NCBI GenBank assembly: GCA_030528285.1
Contig: JAUMZE010000006.1
Span: 56,585 to 120,584 of the forward strand
DNA: 64,000 nucleotides
Direction: 5' to 3'
Source of the DNA: Aerococcus sp.
Lineage (GTDB): Bacteria > Bacillota > Bacilli > Lactobacillales > Aerococcaceae
In this document: positions 18,959-28,911 of the stretch, in pieces
How positions within the stretch are numbered: the first letter of the stretch is position 1
How the letters are laid out: every line of letters begins with the position of its first letter
The notes under the pieces: generated by a model
Database searches by the model: none
Seen by the model: the letters and a program-made list of their open reading frames with translations, nothing else
Told to the model about the DNA's origin: nothing
Position numbers and translations under genes: made by a program

Positions 18959-19885
18959 TTATTTAATCGTAAACTCATCAAAATCTTTGACGACGGTCGA
19001 GTGCTTGAAAATACTTTGGGCGTCTCGTTGCAGCTGTTGGACATCGCGCCCGAGATAGCGCGCCGAGATATGATTTAAATAAAGCTGTTTCACATTCCCA
19101 GCTTTGGCCATCATGGCTGCTTGTTTGGCGGTGGAATGGAAATGCTGGTGCGCCAGGGTGGCTTCATTACCTGCATAGGTGGCTTCATGCACCAATACAT
19201 CCGCATCCTGAATGAGCGGAAGGGCTGGTTTGTGGTAGCGCGTATCCCCAAAGATCGTCACAATATGTCCCGGTTGATCCGGCCCCACGAAATCATTGCC
19301 GTCGAGAATGGTCCCGTCTGCCAATGTAATCCTTTCACGCTGTTTCAGTTTACCGAGGAGCGGTCCATTCGGTACACCCGCTGCTCTTGCCTTGTCGATC
19401 AATAATTCACCAGGATGAGCTGCCTCCTCCACGCGATACCCATAGCAGCGGATCCCATGGTTGAGGAGGCCATACGTCACCTTGTATTGCTCATTCTCAA
19501 ATGCAATTCCTGAATCTCTACCAAGTTCCACGACCTTGATTTTGTAGTTAAGGTGCGTTTGAGACACCTGGTGGGACACACGAATATAATCCCCCAACCC
19601 GCGCGGACCGTAGAGGGTGAGCGTATCATTCTCGCCCCCCTGAAAACCACGGCTTGCCAAAAATCCTGGCAGGCCGTAGAGATGATCGCCGTGAAGATGG
19701 GTAATGAAAATCTTGCTCACTTTTCTGGGCTTGAGGGTCGTTTTTAGGAGCTGATGCTGGGTCCCTTCTCCACAATCAAACATCCACATTTCATTACTTT
19801 CATCTAATAATTTTAAGATTAAACTTGATACATTCCGATTACGACTGGGGAGACCCGCCCCCGTACCTAGAAAAGTTAACTTCAC
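18959..19885 (-). CDS. rnz: Ribonuclease Z
   Basis: A 308-residue metallo-beta-lactamase-fold nuclease. The zinc motif is HLHGDHLYGLPGFL, and the start is the usual MKLTFLGTGAGLPS. Further metal ligands lie in LLNHGIRC, FGDTRYH and HQHFHSTAKQA. It matures tRNA 3' ends. An upstream AAGTGAGGATATT ribosome site precedes ATG 19885. It is followed by the SDR and recJ. Confidence 0.95.
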   Translation of the reverse strand: MKLTFLGTGAGLPSRNRNVSSLILKLLDESNEMWMFDCGEGTQHQLLKTTLKPRKVSKIFITHLHGDHLYGLPGFLASRGFQGGENDTLTLYGPRGLGDYIRVSHQVSQTHLNYKIKVVELGRDSGIAFENEQYKVTYGLLNHGIRCYGYRVEEAAHPGELLIDKARAAGVPNGPLLGKLKQRERITLADGTILDGNDFVGPDQPGHIVTIFGDTRYHKPALPLIQDADVLVHEATYAGNEATLAHQHFHSTAKQAAMMAKAGNVKQLYLNHISARYLGRDVQQLQRDAQSIFKHSTVVKDFDEFTIK

Positions 19886-19911
19886 AATATCCTCACTTCT
19901 TTTTACATGGG

Positions 19912-19941
19912 AAAATTGGCTGGAGGGATCCAGCCAATTTT
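19912..19941 (-). terminator. Terminator after obgE
   Basis: AAAATTGGCTGG (19912-19923) pairs perfectly with CCAGCCAATTTT (19930-19941). It sits just after the obgE stop and before rnz, so it may give partial read-through control. Confidence 0.8.
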
Positions 19942-19951
19942 CGCGGTTCGA

Positions 19952-21280
19952 TTAACGATAAAATTCAAATTGATAGTCCAAGATCTGAACAATGTCGCCG
20001 TCCTCTGCTCCCGCCTGAACGAGCGCATCATCAACGCCTTGATATTTGAGACGACGCGCAAAACGCATAGCCGATTCACGGTAATCGAGATTCGCCATCT
20101 TGAAATCACGCTCAATGCCGTCTCCCGAGAGAATGAAGAAGCCATCGCCTGCTTGCTCCAAGTGGAAGTAAGCGTCTGACGTTTGATTCTCCAAGGTATA
20201 AACAGCTGCTTCTTGTTCAGGTTCGTTGGCTTTTTCTTGTTCGAGACGTGCTTCCTCCTGCTGAATCAGTTCGGCCGTGCGCGTCATGAGTGGATCGAGT
20301 CCTTGCCGTGTGTATGCTGAAACTGGGAAAATCTCTGGCATGGCCTGATCCATATGCGTTTCATGATAAGCCTTCAATTTATCTCGGAACTCTTCGATGT
20401 AGAGTTCTGCTTCGGGAACGTCCATTTTGTTCGCCACAAGAATGGTTGGCCGTTTCAGCAGTTCAGGATCATAATCCTTCAGCTCCTCATTGATCGCAAT
20501 ATAGTCTTCGAATGGATCACGATTCTCTACGCCTCCCATATCGATGACGTGTAAAATCACCTTAGTCCGTTCAACATGACGCAAGAACTGAAAGCCGAGT
20601 CCAACCCCGCTGGCTGCGCCTTCGATCAATCCTGGGAGGTCCGCCAATACAAAACTCTCATGTTCTTTCGTTTCGACGACTCCTAAATTCGGAGACAGAG
20701 TCGTGAAATGATAGTCCCCAATTTTCGGTTGGGCATCTGTGACGATGGAGAGGATGGTGGATTTCCCAACAGACGGGAAGCCCACTAATCCGGCATCCGC
20801 CAGTACTCGTAATTCGAGTTCAATGGTCCGTTCCTCGCCTGGTTCTCCATTCTCCGCAATTTCCGGCGCGGGATTATTTTGCGTGGCGAATTTCTTATTC
20901 CCACGACCCCCACGACCTCCACGTGCGATCACGGCTTCTTGACCGGGTTCCACCATATCGGCAATCACTTGTTTGGTATCGAAATCGCGCACCACGGTTC
21001 CAGGTGGGACCATGACGACGAGATCCTCTGCTGCTTTTCCATATTTACTCTTTGGCATGCCATTTTGGCCAGCTTTGGCTTTGTAGTGGCGTTGGTAGCG
21101 AAAATCAATCAGGGTGCGTAGCCCCTCATCGACCTTGAAAATCACACTTCCGCCGCGGCCACCGTCACCGCCAGCTGGGCCACCATCTGGGCGATATTTC
21201 TCCCGCAAGAAAGCAACCAATCCGTCGCCTCCCTTGCCGGCTTTCACCCAAACTTTGGCATAATCATAAAATGTTGACAT
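19952..21280 (-). CDS. obgE: Obg-family GTPase
   Basis: A 442-residue GTPase that helps assemble the large ribosomal subunit and links it to nucleotide state. It has the glycine-rich Obg fold ([23 protein letters not shown]), then the G domain with [18 protein letters not shown] and NKMD, then the C-terminal OCT domain (residues about 355-435). The true start is ATG 21280 ([12 protein letters not shown]) after GGAGGGTGAGT; a 22-residue upstream extension is not supported. Confidence 0.96.
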   Translation of the reverse strand: MSTFYDYAKVWVKAGKGGDGLVAFLREKYRPDGGPAGGDGGRGGSVIFKVDEGLRTLIDFRYQRHYKAKAGQNGMPKSKYGKAAEDLVVMVPPGTVVRDFDTKQVIADMVEPGQEAVIARGGRGGRGNKKFATQNNPAPEIAENGEPGEERTIELELRVLADAGLVGFPSVGKSTILSIVTDAQPKIGDYHFTTLSPNLGVVETKEHESFVLADLPGLIEGAASGVGLGFQFLRHVERTKVILHVIDMGGVENRDPFEDYIAINEELKDYDPELLKRPTILVANKMDVPEAELYIEEFRDKLKAYHETHMDQAMPEIFPVSAYTRQGLDPLMTRTAELIQQEEARLEQEKANEPEQEAAVYTLENQTSDAYFHLEQAGDGFFILSGDGIERDFKMANLDYRESAMRFARRLKYQGVDDALVQAGAEDGDIVQILDYQFEFYR

Positions 21281-21433
21281 ACTCACCCTCCAATATTCAT
21301 TGATTGAGGCACTACCTACTGCTTGCTGTTTTTTCTTACCCACCATGGTTAGAAAAACAGCTAAAGCATCCTTTTATTCTTAAATCATTGACTCTATACT
21401 TGTTCTTTGGCGCGCCCCAATCAGAGAAAGTTA

Positions 21434-23536
21434 TTACTTCTCTTGGATCGCGCGTACGTCTGCCACCCCCAGAATGAAGTCCGCCAGTTCTTCTAACAGG
21501 GTCAAACGGTTCTTTTGCTGTACCTCGTCGTCACTCATAACCATATTATCGATGAAAAACTGAGTAATCACGCCTTCCAATGCATCGAGTTGGTCGAGAC
21601 GACTCTCCGGGCTCACGTCGAAGTTCAAGGCTTTTACTTGTTCATATAAATCACGTTCGGAATCCGTTTCAAAAGCGTCCGGTTGAATTCGCCATTGATC
21701 GCGCATGCTTTCTTCTTTTTGCATGCCCAGGTTGACGACCCGTTGCCATGCCTCGGCTGTTTCCTTGAATCCGTCCCGTTTGGCATCTTCATCCAACGCT
21801 TTGGCTGTTTGAATGATGGTATTAATATCCTTCAAGCGAGCAGAGCGACTGGCTTCAGAAATATCCAGGCGAATGTCTTGGTCTTTGAGGATCGTCTTTA
21901 CACGGTCATCCATAAAGGCAATGATCTGGTTTGTTAATTGGGCTTGGGATTCTGGATCCTCGACACCATAGATATCCTTTAATAAAGCTGGGAGTGCTTT
22001 TACCCAATTGAGTGGTAACTGATAGTGACGAATCATCGCCACAATCCCAATCATCTGACGGCGCAAGGCATAAGGGTCATTAGAACCGGATGGAATCTTG
22101 TTGATCTTGAAGAAGCTAATAATCGTGTCCAATTTATCTGCAATCGCAAAGAGTAACCCGAGTGGACTCTCTGGGAGATCTCCCCCTGCCGCTAATGGAA
22201 GATAATGTTCACGAATGGCTTGGGCAACTTCTGGATCTTCGCCGGCTTCTTTGGCGTAAATATCACCAATCACACCCTGCAACTCAGAGAACTCATCAAC
22301 AATCTGGGTAACGAGGTCGAATTTATAAATCGCACCAGTCCGATCGATCTTCGCCATGAACTCATCGAACAACTCACCTGCGAATACATCCGTCGTTTCC
22401 CAGTAGTTATTATAGAGCTGTTTGGCCACAGCAGTCGAGCGCGCCATCTTATCGGCCATGTTGCTGATTTCGCCGTGGAAAGTCACACCTGTCAATTGAT
22501 CTTTGAATTCGTCAATCGTGTGTTTCTTGTCTTCATCCACGAAGAAGAGCGCGTCCTCCAAACGAGCCACGAGCACTTTTTCGTTTCCTTGACGCACCTG
22601 ATTTAAGTGTTCCTCATTTCCATTTCGCAAGGCAACAAAGGCAGGCGCTAACGTTCCTTCCTCAGTATCGACCGCGAAGTAACGCTGGTTGTCACGCATA
22701 GAGGTGATGAGAACAGGGGCAGGTAATGAGAGATATTTCTCATCGAAGTGTCCCAAGAAAGCAGTAGGCCATTCCACGATCTGCGTGACTTCCTCGAGCA
22801 GTTCAGGATCTTCATGGACACGCACCCTTTCTCTGGCTTCGATCGCTTCAATCTGTTTTTCAATCTTGGCCTTGCGCTTGTCTTGATCCGCAATTACGAA
22901 ATGTTCCTGGAGCTTTTCTTCATAGGCGCCCGCAAATGGAATCTCCACTGCATCTTGACTGAGGAAGCGGTGCCCCAGCGTGGTGTTCCCCGCCAAAATC
23001 CCCTCCATTGTGAATGGGAGTACGTCCTTATCTAAGAGGGAGACAATACCATGGATCGGACGAATATATTGGAAGGTTTGATGGCTATCCCAATACATCC
23101 GAACTGGGAAATTCATCCCACGAATCACATCACTGATGCCTGGTAAAACAACGGCACTGTTTTGGCCTGGATGTTTGATATCAATATAAGCATATTCTTT
23201 TCCTTTGAGCTCTGCAAAATAAATGTCATCCACATCGGCCCCTTGCCCGCGCGCGAATCCTTGAGCCGCCTTGGTCCATTCGCCGTCTTCATTTAGTGCA
23301 ATGGCTTTGGCTGGGCCCTTCGCGGTTTCGCTGAGATCGGTTTGTTTATCTGCCAACCCGTTCACTAAAACCGCAAACCGGCGTGGCGTCGCAAAGACTT
23401 TGATATCCTCATAATCCAAACGGTTATCTTTCAGAAAAGCAGCCACACGCTCTTTAAATTGGTCCGTGATTTGTCGTACATACTGAGCGGGCATTTCCTC
23501 CACTAATACTTCAACGAGATAGGTATGGTTATTCAT
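21434..23536 (-). CDS. glyS: Glycyl-tRNA synthetase beta subunit
   Basis: A 700-residue beta subunit of the heterotetrameric bacterial glycyl-tRNA synthetase. It has the family N-terminus ([14 protein letters not shown]), a central region with an HD-like stretch and the C-terminal anticodon-binding (DALR-like) part near [21 protein letters not shown]. Two start codons fit: ATG 23545 touches the GGAGG site with no spacing, so ATG 23536, nine bases from it, is more likely. It overlaps glyQ by eight bases, coupling the two subunits one to one. Confidence 0.95.
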   Translation of the reverse strand: MNNHTYLVEVLVEEMPAQYVRQITDQFKERVAAFLKDNRLDYEDIKVFATPRRFAVLVNGLADKQTDLSETAKGPAKAIALNEDGEWTKAAQGFARGQGADVDDIYFAELKGKEYAYIDIKHPGQNSAVVLPGISDVIRGMNFPVRMYWDSHQTFQYIRPIHGIVSLLDKDVLPFTMEGILAGNTTLGHRFLSQDAVEIPFAGAYEEKLQEHFVIADQDKRKAKIEKQIEAIEARERVRVHEDPELLEEVTQIVEWPTAFLGHFDEKYLSLPAPVLITSMRDNQRYFAVDTEEGTLAPAFVALRNGNEEHLNQVRQGNEKVLVARLEDALFFVDEDKKHTIDEFKDQLTGVTFHGEISNMADKMARSTAVAKQLYNNYWETTDVFAGELFDEFMAKIDRTGAIYKFDLVTQIVDEFSELQGVIGDIYAKEAGEDPEVAQAIREHYLPLAAGGDLPESPLGLLFAIADKLDTIISFFKINKIPSGSNDPYALRRQMIGIVAMIRHYQLPLNWVKALPALLKDIYGVEDPESQAQLTNQIIAFMDDRVKTILKDQDIRLDISEASRSARLKDINTIIQTAKALDEDAKRDGFKETAEAWQRVVNLGMQKEESMRDQWRIQPDAFETDSERDLYEQVKALNFDVSPESRLDQLDALEGVITQFFIDNMVMSDDEVQQKNRLTLLEELADFILGVADVRAIQEK

Positions 23537-24455
23537 TGGATTCATCCTCCTTCAACAGGGCCTCTGCTTCTTCACGTGGAAGGAGTGGATAGCCGAGCTC
23601 TTTGCGTCGTTCCACCATCAAGACCGCCGCCTTGTGAGCCATGCGCCGAATACGTGCCAAGTAATATTGCCGGTCAGAAACGGACACTTTGCCACGCGCA
23701 TCCAGCAAATTAAAGATGTGTGAGCACTTCAGGATGTAGTCATAGGCTGGATAAACGAGCCCATTCGTAATCTGTGCCATGGCTTCCTTCTCATAATTTT
23801 GATAGCTCTCAAGCAACATGTCGCTGTTTGATTTCTCAAAGGAGTAAACTGAGTGTTCATATTCCGGTTGCTTGAAGATCTCGCCGTATTTAACGCCATT
23901 GGACCATTCCAAGTCGTAAACAGAATCCACGCCTTGTAAGTAGGAAGCAAGGCGTTCAATCCCATATGTAATTTCTGAGGTGGTTGGGTGGCAATCTAAA
24001 CCGCCCACTTGTTGGAAGTAGGTGAACTGAGTGATTTCCATCCCATCGAGCCAGACTTCCCAACCAAGACCCGCACACCCCATGGATGGATTTTCCCAGT
24101 TGTCTTCCACGAAACGAATATCATGCTCCAGTGGATTAATCCCGAGCACTTCCAAGCTTTGGATATAGAGTTCTTGGATATTATCGGGATTTGGTTTCAT
24201 TACTACTTGAAACTGATGATGCTGGTAGAGACGGTTCGGATTTTGACCATAACGTCCATCAGCTGGACGTCTGGACGGTTCTACGTAGCAAGCTCGCCAC
24301 GGTTCCGGTCCAATTGCTCGTAACATTGTGTTTGGGTTCATCGTGCCGGCCCCTTTTTCAGTATCATAGGCGTTCAGCACCAGGCACCCCTGTTCTGACC
24401 AAAACTCATACAAAGCGAGAATCATGCTCTGTACGGTCTTCTTTGTCTCACTCAT
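23529..24455 (-). CDS. glyQ: Glycyl-tRNA synthetase alpha subunit
   Basis: A 308-residue class II synthetase alpha subunit (family signatures [22 protein letters not shown] and [20 protein letters not shown]). It forms the catalytic core that charges glycine onto its tRNA, together with glyS. ATG 24455 follows AAAAGGAGTGG. Expression is controlled by the T-box leader at 24498-24712. Confidence 0.96.
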   Translation of the reverse strand: MSETKKTVQSMILALYEFWSEQGCLVLNAYDTEKGAGTMNPNTMLRAIGPEPWRACYVEPSRRPADGRYGQNPNRLYQHHQFQVVMKPNPDNIQELYIQSLEVLGINPLEHDIRFVEDNWENPSMGCAGLGWEVWLDGMEITQFTYFQQVGGLDCHPTTSEITYGIERLASYLQGVDSVYDLEWSNGVKYGEIFKQPEYEHSVYSFEKSNSDMLLESYQNYEKEAMAQITNGLVYPAYDYILKCSHIFNLLDARGKVSVSDRQYYLARIRRMAHKAAVLMVERRKELGYPLLPREEAEALLKEDESNE

Positions 24456-24497
24456 GTTTTTCCACTCCTTTTATGCATATCCATAATGCTTCACAAT

Positions 24498-24712
24498 GAA
24501 AAGTCCCTATGTCAGCCACTTCGCCATGGTCGACATAGGGACGAATAAATTCGCGGTTCCACCCTAATTCCAGTTAGATCACTAGCACTTTGTTTGGGGA
24601 TACAATTGTCCCATAGACTGCCCTTCAATAGTCGCTAGTGTCTGCTTACACCCTCCAGACTCGCTTTAAGCTAGCTATCCTATCTACTCCTGTCTACAAG
24701 CTTTGTAGATAC
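24498..24712 (-). promoter_or_regulatory. T-box riboswitch leader of glyQS
   Basis: On the minus strand the leader contains the T-box core AGGGTGGAACCGCG (24565-24552). A perfect 11-bp terminator stem follows (GTCCCTATGTC and GACATAGGGAC, arms 24532-24542 and 24503-24513), ending in TTTT. Uncharged tRNA-Gly would pair with the T-box bulge to favour the antiterminator, letting RNA polymerase reach glyQ. The upstream half (24570-24710) would hold Stem I; I did not assign the specifier codon. Confidence 0.93.
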
Positions 24713-24742
24713 AGTATACTTTATCAGCGGATTTTGCGTCAA
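24713..24742 (-). promoter_or_regulatory. Promoter of the glyQS T-box transcript
   Basis: Minus-strand TTGACG (24742-24737) and TATACT (24718-24713) with an 18-base spacer. The -35 overlaps the last codons of recO (stop at 24739), so glyQS has its own promoter at the end of the era-recO operon. Confidence 0.75.
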
Positions 24743-25554
24743 GATGCGCCGTCACTTTTTCCCATGGGCGCGTGAGGAGATGGCTCTATCAATGGATTAT
24801 TGAATTGCTCCAACTGATCGATGAAGGATTTACTCTTCAAATGAAGTCCCACATATTCCTCATATAATTCATCAATCGCTCGCCTAATGCCTTGAATGGT
24901 TTTGGGGCGGAGGCGGATCGAATGAATCTGGTTGTATTGGGCGATACTGAGACGCTGAATCATCGCTGCTACTTGCGCAGACCAATGCAGACGCCGCGGA
25001 TCCAACTGGAAATGGCGAAAACAGAGCATCCCATGATAGGCCTCAGAAAAATCAAGCGGCCCTGTTTCTTCTTGGCAGATCACGCAGGAATGAAGCTGTA
25101 GGGGTATCCCAAACTTCGGGAGTAGCTTCAGTTCAAAGATATTTGCCATGATTTCCGGATAATCGCTAACCTCTAATTGCGCGAGTGCCTCCCACAGCAA
25201 TTGAAACAAGGTCGGATCCTTCACTCGATCTTCCATACTCGCATCCGTCAGATTACACAGATATGTGGCATAGGCATTCACTGTAATATCGGTTTGTGCG
25301 CGCTTCGGAAAATAAGTGGTTTTGATTTCATTGATGAAGGAGAGACCGTCTGGATTGATATGCCCAATGAAATCTCCTCTCACAAATGGAAAGGCCGCTA
25401 GTTGGATATCATTTCGCTTCGCATGGGCATTCCGAGCAAAAAACATGCGCTTCCCGTACTCTTTCGTGAAGATCTTAATCAGCATATCCTTTTCTTTGTA
25501 GGGACGGGTGGATAAGACAATCCCGGTAAATGATTGATAATAATTATCAGCCAC
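24739..25554 (-). CDS. recO: DNA repair protein RecO
   Basis: A 271-residue recombination mediator with an N-terminal OB fold (GIVLSTRPYKEKDMLIKIFT) and a helical C-terminal part containing a cysteine pair CVICQEE, remnant of the zinc finger of RecO. It loads RecA at gaps together with RecR. I prefer GTG 25554 (VADNYYQSFTG) because GGGAGGG lies upstream; an 11-residue extension is possible. It follows era directly, the conserved order in Bacillota. Confidence 0.92.
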   Translation of the reverse strand: MADNYYQSFTGIVLSTRPYKEKDMLIKIFTKEYGKRMFFARNAHAKRNDIQLAAFPFVRGDFIGHINPDGLSFINEIKTTYFPKRAQTDITVNAYATYLCNLTDASMEDRVKDPTLFQLLWEALAQLEVSDYPEIMANIFELKLLPKFGIPLQLHSCVICQEETGPLDFSEAYHGMLCFRHFQLDPRRLHWSAQVAAMIQRLSIAQYNQIHSIRLRPKTIQGIRRAIDELYEEYVGLHLKSKSFIDQLEQFNNPLIEPSPHAPMGKSDGAS

Positions 25555-25624
25555 GACTGCTTCTCCCTCCTGACTACCTAAGGACATCTCTTACTTCGGA
25601 TCATCACTTCGTACAAGATCTATC

Positions 25625-26533
25625 TTAATAATTTGATTTCTCGCTATAGCCGAATTCCTTCAAACGTGCTTTGTTATTGCGCCAGTTCTTCTCCACCTTC
25701 ACGAATAACTCTAGATAGATCTTGGTCCCTAATAATTTTTCGATTTCTTTTCTAGCATTCACACCAATCTGTTTAATGACACGACCGCCTTTACCAATGA
25801 TGATGCCCTTTTGACTGTTGCGCTCAATAATAATGTTCGCGTAAATATGCACCTTATCATGTTCATCGCGCTGCATGGAGTCCACCGTGACCGCAACTGA
25901 ATGGGGCACTTCTTCGCGCGTGAGCTGGAGGACCTGTTCTCTGATCATCTCACTCACCACAAAATACTCCGGATGATCACTGATCTGGTCAGCTGGATAA
26001 TACTGTGGGCCCTCTGGCAAGTCCTCAATCAGTGTTTGAAACAACTGGTCAACCCCATCCCCCGTTAAAGCAGAGAGAGAGAGCACTTGCTGAAACATGT
26101 CAGGTTTTGGGATGGATTTAAGATAAGCGGCTTGATCTTCACTGGAGAGCTGATCGATCTTATTGACAACGAGTAACTTGGGCATCGTTAATCCCGCAAT
26201 TTTATCCATAATAAACCGATCCCCAGGGCCAATCGCTTCTGTTGCGTTCAGCATCATCAAAATCATATCCACGTCTTCCAACGCAGTATAAGCTGTTTGA
26301 TCCATATAATCATCGAGCTCATTCTTTGGTTTATGGATGCCCGGTGTATCGATAAAAATAATCTGTGCGTCCTCATCAGTATAAATGGCTTGGATGCGAT
26401 TCCGTGTCGTTTGGGCTTTTTCGCTCATAATGGCGATTTTTTCACCGACGAGTCGATTCATTAAGGTTGATTTGCCGACATTCGGGCGCCCAACAATCGC
26501 TACGAAGCCGGATTTAAATGGTTTTTCTGGCAC
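25625..26533 (-). CDS. era: GTPase Era
   Basis: A 302-residue GTPase. The G domain has GRPNVGKST, DTPGIHKP and NKID, and is followed by a KH RNA-binding domain with IIGKGGRVIKQIG. It binds the 3' end of 16S rRNA and checks small-subunit maturation. The start is GTG 26533, preceded by a GGGGGTAAAG site. Its gene follows dgkA and ybeY. Confidence 0.97.
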   Translation of the reverse strand: MPEKPFKSGFVAIVGRPNVGKSTLMNRLVGEKIAIMSEKAQTTRNRIQAIYTDEDAQIIFIDTPGIHKPKNELDDYMDQTAYTALEDVDMILMMLNATEAIGPGDRFIMDKIAGLTMPKLLVVNKIDQLSSEDQAAYLKSIPKPDMFQQVLSLSALTGDGVDQLFQTLIEDLPEGPQYYPADQISDHPEYFVVSEMIREQVLQLTREEVPHSVAVTVDSMQRDEHDKVHIYANIIIERNSQKGIIIGKGGRVIKQIGVNARKEIEKLLGTKIYLELFVKVEKNWRNNKARLKEFGYSEKSNY

Positions 26534-26574
26534 GCTTTACCCCCTGCATAGTGAATACTAGTGATGCTTGATGC

Positions 26575-27015
26575 TTAATTGATAAATAACTGAAAAACGG
26601 CTCGACCCAACTGCCAGAGATGCGGAATGAATAACAACATGCCAATGAATACGGCTCCCATAATCACTAATGTCACGAGTCCGGCTGCTGCGTCTTTAAT
26701 ATGTTTGACTTTAGGGTGATAGTGTGGTCCTACATAGAGATCACACACCCATTCCACCAAGCTATTCGTAAATTCCGCCGCAAAAACAACCACCGCCGTC
26801 ACGAGAAGAATCGCCCATTCAAGTCTACCCAACTGTAACACTACAGCAGCTACTACGACAGAGAGAAATAGTACCCCTTCAATCCGCAAATTGCGCTCGG
26901 TCTCAAAGGCGTACTGAATACCTTCCCATGCATAATGCAGGGCTTCTAGGAAATGCGTATTCTTCCCCACCTTCTTTTTAGGAAAGTGGGATTTCTTAGG
27001 CCCGTGTGAGTCCAT
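26575..27015 (-). CDS. dgkA: Diacylglycerol/undecaprenol kinase
   Basis: A 146-residue membrane enzyme of the DagK family. A positive N-terminus comes first, then three membrane helices, with the catalytic pattern ETERNLRIEG and EFTNSLVEWVCDL. In Gram-positive bacteria it usually phosphorylates undecaprenol to recycle the cell-wall lipid carrier. It overlaps ybeY by 20 bases and is translated from within it; the ATG at 27015 has only a weak ribosome site, consistent with coupling. Confidence 0.9.
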   Translation of the reverse strand: MDSHGPKKSHFPKKKVGKNTHFLEALHYAWEGIQYAFETERNLRIEGVLFLSVVVAAVVLQLGRLEWAILLVTAVVVFAAEFTNSLVEWVCDLYVGPHYHPKVKHIKDAAAGLVTLVIMGAVFIGMLLFIPHLWQLGRAVFQLFIN

Positions 27016-27469
27016 ATGCCGTCAAAATTTCTTCCTGGAGGCCAAACATTTCCTTTTCATCGTCTGGCTCCATATGATCATATCCATTCAAATGTAGGAA
27101 CCCATGAACGGCTAAGAAACCTAACTCGCGCTCAAATGAATGCCCGTATTCTTCAGCCTGGCGTTTCGTGGTATCCAAAGAAATGAAGAGATCTCCGAGT
27201 TCATACGGCAACTCTTCTGGCCATGCTTCAATGTCTTCCTCATCCGCATTGTCATTGATCGCAAAGCTAATCACGTCGGTTGGGCGATCCACATGCCGAT
27301 ACTCGCGGTTGATTACGTGAATCCGTTCATCATCGACAATCGTGAGTGACATCTCCACGGTCCCCTTCAATCCCAAATGCTCATATGCCACATTGAGGAG
27401 GCCTTCCAGCAGTTCTTCATGTGCGGGGCTTAATTCCCCCGTTTCATCATAAAAAGTAATCTCTAACAT
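26996..27469 (-). CDS. ybeY: Endoribonuclease YbeY
   Basis: A 157-residue metalloprotein with the zinc motif HGFLHLNGYDH and the upstream VDRPTDVISFA region. It takes part in 16S rRNA 3' processing and ribosome quality control. ATG 27469 follows AAAGGAT. It lies between phoH and dgkA, the canonical order. Confidence 0.96.
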   Translation of the reverse strand: MLEITFYDETGELSPAHEELLEGLLNVAYEHLGLKGTVEMSLTIVDDERIHVINREYRHVDRPTDVISFAINDNADEEDIEAWPEELPYELGDLFISLDTTKRQAEEYGHSFERELGFLAVHGFLHLNGYDHMEPDDEKEMFGLQEEILTAYGLTRA

Positions 27470-27490
27470 CGATAATCCTTTCTGTTTTTG

Positions 27491-28462
27491 TTAATCGTTA
27501 ACAGCTGATTCACCTTCATATGCGCGGATAATGGCGGATACAACAGGATGACGCACCACATCACTCGCATCGAAGGAAACGAACGCCACATCACCGATAT
27601 TCGCTAATTTATCGGTCGCATCCTTGAGTCCCGAACGCACCCCCCGTGGCAGGTCAATCTGGCTGGCATCGCCGTTAACAATCATGCGCGAGCCAAAACC
27701 GAGTCGCGTCAGGAACATCTTCATCTGAGCGATCGTCGTATTTTGCGCTTCGTCCAAAATCACAAAAGCATCCTCCAACGTCCGCCCTCGCATGTAAGCG
27801 AGTGGAGCGATTTCAATCACATTCCGTTCAATCAAACGCTCGGTATGCTCCGTCCCATAAATTGCGTACAAGGCATCATACACCGGACGCAAATACGGAT
27901 CCACCTTCTCCTTCAAATCCCCTGGCAAGAATCCGAGATTTTCGCCGGCTTCTACAGCGGGGCGCGTCAAAATAATCCGTTTCACTTCACCTTTTTTCAA
28001 TGCACGAACAGCCATCACCACAGCTAGGAAGGTCTTCCCCGTACCAGCTGGGCCAATCCCAAATGTAACCGCATGCTGTTTGATCGCATCAATATAGCGT
28101 TTCTGGCCATGCGTTTTCGCGCGAATCGGTTTCTGATCATAGGTTTGCCCAATTGGTTCATCATAGAGGTGAGCAAATTGTTCCAGATGCCCCTGCTCTG
28201 CCATGTTAATTGCTAAAATCACGTCGCGTTCACTGAGCGTTTTCCCCGCAAACACCGCTTCTTCCAGCGTCTGAATCAAATCGACCACCGTCTCAACAGC
28301 AGTCTGGTTTCCGGTGATCTCCGCGATGTCACCACGCGCAGCAATTTTCACCTCAAACATCGATTCCATTAATTCTAAATGCCGATCATGCACACCAAAA
28401 ATTAGCAGTGCGCTCTCAGGATGGGATAATTGGACATGGGTGGAAAATGATGTTTCACTCAA
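27491..28462 (-). CDS. phoH: PhoH-family ATPase
   Basis: A 323-residue P-loop ATPase with Walker A GPAGTGKTFLA, Walker B-like FVILDEAQNTT and the SQIDLPRG motif. It is probably an RNA-related helicase/ATPase acting with YbeY. The open frame continues 41 codons upstream to 28585, but that stretch contains a promoter (28497-28525) and no ribosome site. TTG 28462 (product LSETSFSTHVQLSH) has AAAGGGG upstream and gives the usual family length, so I take it as the start. It is the last host gene before the prophage. Confidence 0.92.
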   Translation of the reverse strand: MSETSFSTHVQLSHPESALLIFGVHDRHLELMESMFEVKIAARGDIAEITGNQTAVETVVDLIQTLEEAVFAGKTLSERDVILAINMAEQGHLEQFAHLYDEPIGQTYDQKPIRAKTHGQKRYIDAIKQHAVTFGIGPAGTGKTFLAVVMAVRALKKGEVKRIILTRPAVEAGENLGFLPGDLKEKVDPYLRPVYDALYAIYGTEHTERLIERNVIEIAPLAYMRGRTLEDAFVILDEAQNTTIAQMKMFLTRLGFGSRMIVNGDASQIDLPRGVRSGLKDATDKLANIGDVAFVSFDASDVVRHPVVSAIIRAYEGESAVND

Positions 28463-28496
28463 AAACAGCAGACCCCTTTCTTCATATGTTGCCTCA

Positions 28497-28525
28497 AGTA
28501 TAGCAAAAACCAGCAATGATGACGA
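28497..28525 (-). promoter_or_regulatory. Promoter of the phoH-ybeY-dgkA-era-recO operon
   Basis: Minus-strand TGC-TATACT (extended -10, hexamer at 28502-28497) with TCGTCA (28525-28520) 17 bases upstream. It lies about 35 bases before the proposed TTG start of phoH, supporting that start over the longer frame. Confidence 0.65.
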
Positions 28526-28665
28526 GAAAATAACGCCCACAGCAATAGAAAGCCCTGCATATTGCAATGGAATTTCTATTTCCATTCAGAGCTATCTAAA
28601 ATACCCAGTGATCGACGAGAACAGGACCATTCTAAAACAAAAAATTTGCATCAATTCCCATTTTT

Positions 28666-28693
28666 CCCGTCATATCAAAGCCCGTCATATCAA
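28666..28693. repeat. 13-bp direct repeat near the phage-host junction
   Basis: CCCGTCATATCAA occurs at 28666-28678 and again at 28681-28693 (15-base period). It lies between the phoH promoter and the proposed attachment region. It may be a protein-binding site, for example an integrase arm site, or simple host intergenic sequence. Confidence 0.5.
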
Positions 28694-28751
28694 CAACCAT
28701 ACATTTATAAGTTAACGGAGGTACATCCATTATACATCCATATAGCAATCA

Positions 28752-28785
28752 ATTAGGGCAAAATTAGGGGTAAAACTAGGGCAGC
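28752..28785. repeat. Triple direct repeat at the likely left attachment site
   Basis: Three imperfect copies in a row: ATTAGGGCAAA, ATTAGGGGTAAA and ACTAGGGCAGC. Read on the plus strand they encode a LGVKLGQ-like string followed by a stop at 28836-28838, resembling the tail of phage tyrosine integrases as I remember them. A plus-strand terminator follows. This fits an attachment core lying in the 3' end of the phage integrase gene. The core cannot be fixed without the other end. Confidence 0.5.
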
Positions 28786-28812
28786 AGTGGACATCGGGAA
28801 TAATGATTATCA

Positions 28813-28837
28813 AGCCTTTTTGGAGGCTATTTTTTTG
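28813..28837 (+). terminator. Plus-strand terminator near the left phage end
   Basis: AGCCT and AGGCT pair around a six-base loop, followed by seven T (28830-28837). No gene ends just upstream within the prophage, so in the circular phage it may close the integrase gene. Confidence 0.6.
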
Positions 28838-28856
28838 AACTTTTTATAGATTAGGG

Positions 28857-28885
28857 TTGACTGTATGAGATTTCTCATGTATAAT
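28857..28885 (+). promoter_or_regulatory. Strong promoter with an internal palindrome before the small toxin-like gene
   Basis: TTGACT (28857-28862) and TATAAT (28880-28885) with a 17-base spacer. The spacer contains the perfect palindrome ATGAGATTTCTCAT (28865-28878), a good operator position for a repressor. Confidence 0.8.
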
Positions 28886-28911
28886 ATAAATATAGTCAAG
28901 GAGGTGAGAAA

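Noticed and set aside
28463-28585. An N-terminal extension of PhoH by 41 residues
   Set aside because: The stretch contains a good extended -10 promoter, lacks a ribosome site, and would exceed the normal family length. TTG 28462 has AAAGGGG at proper spacing.
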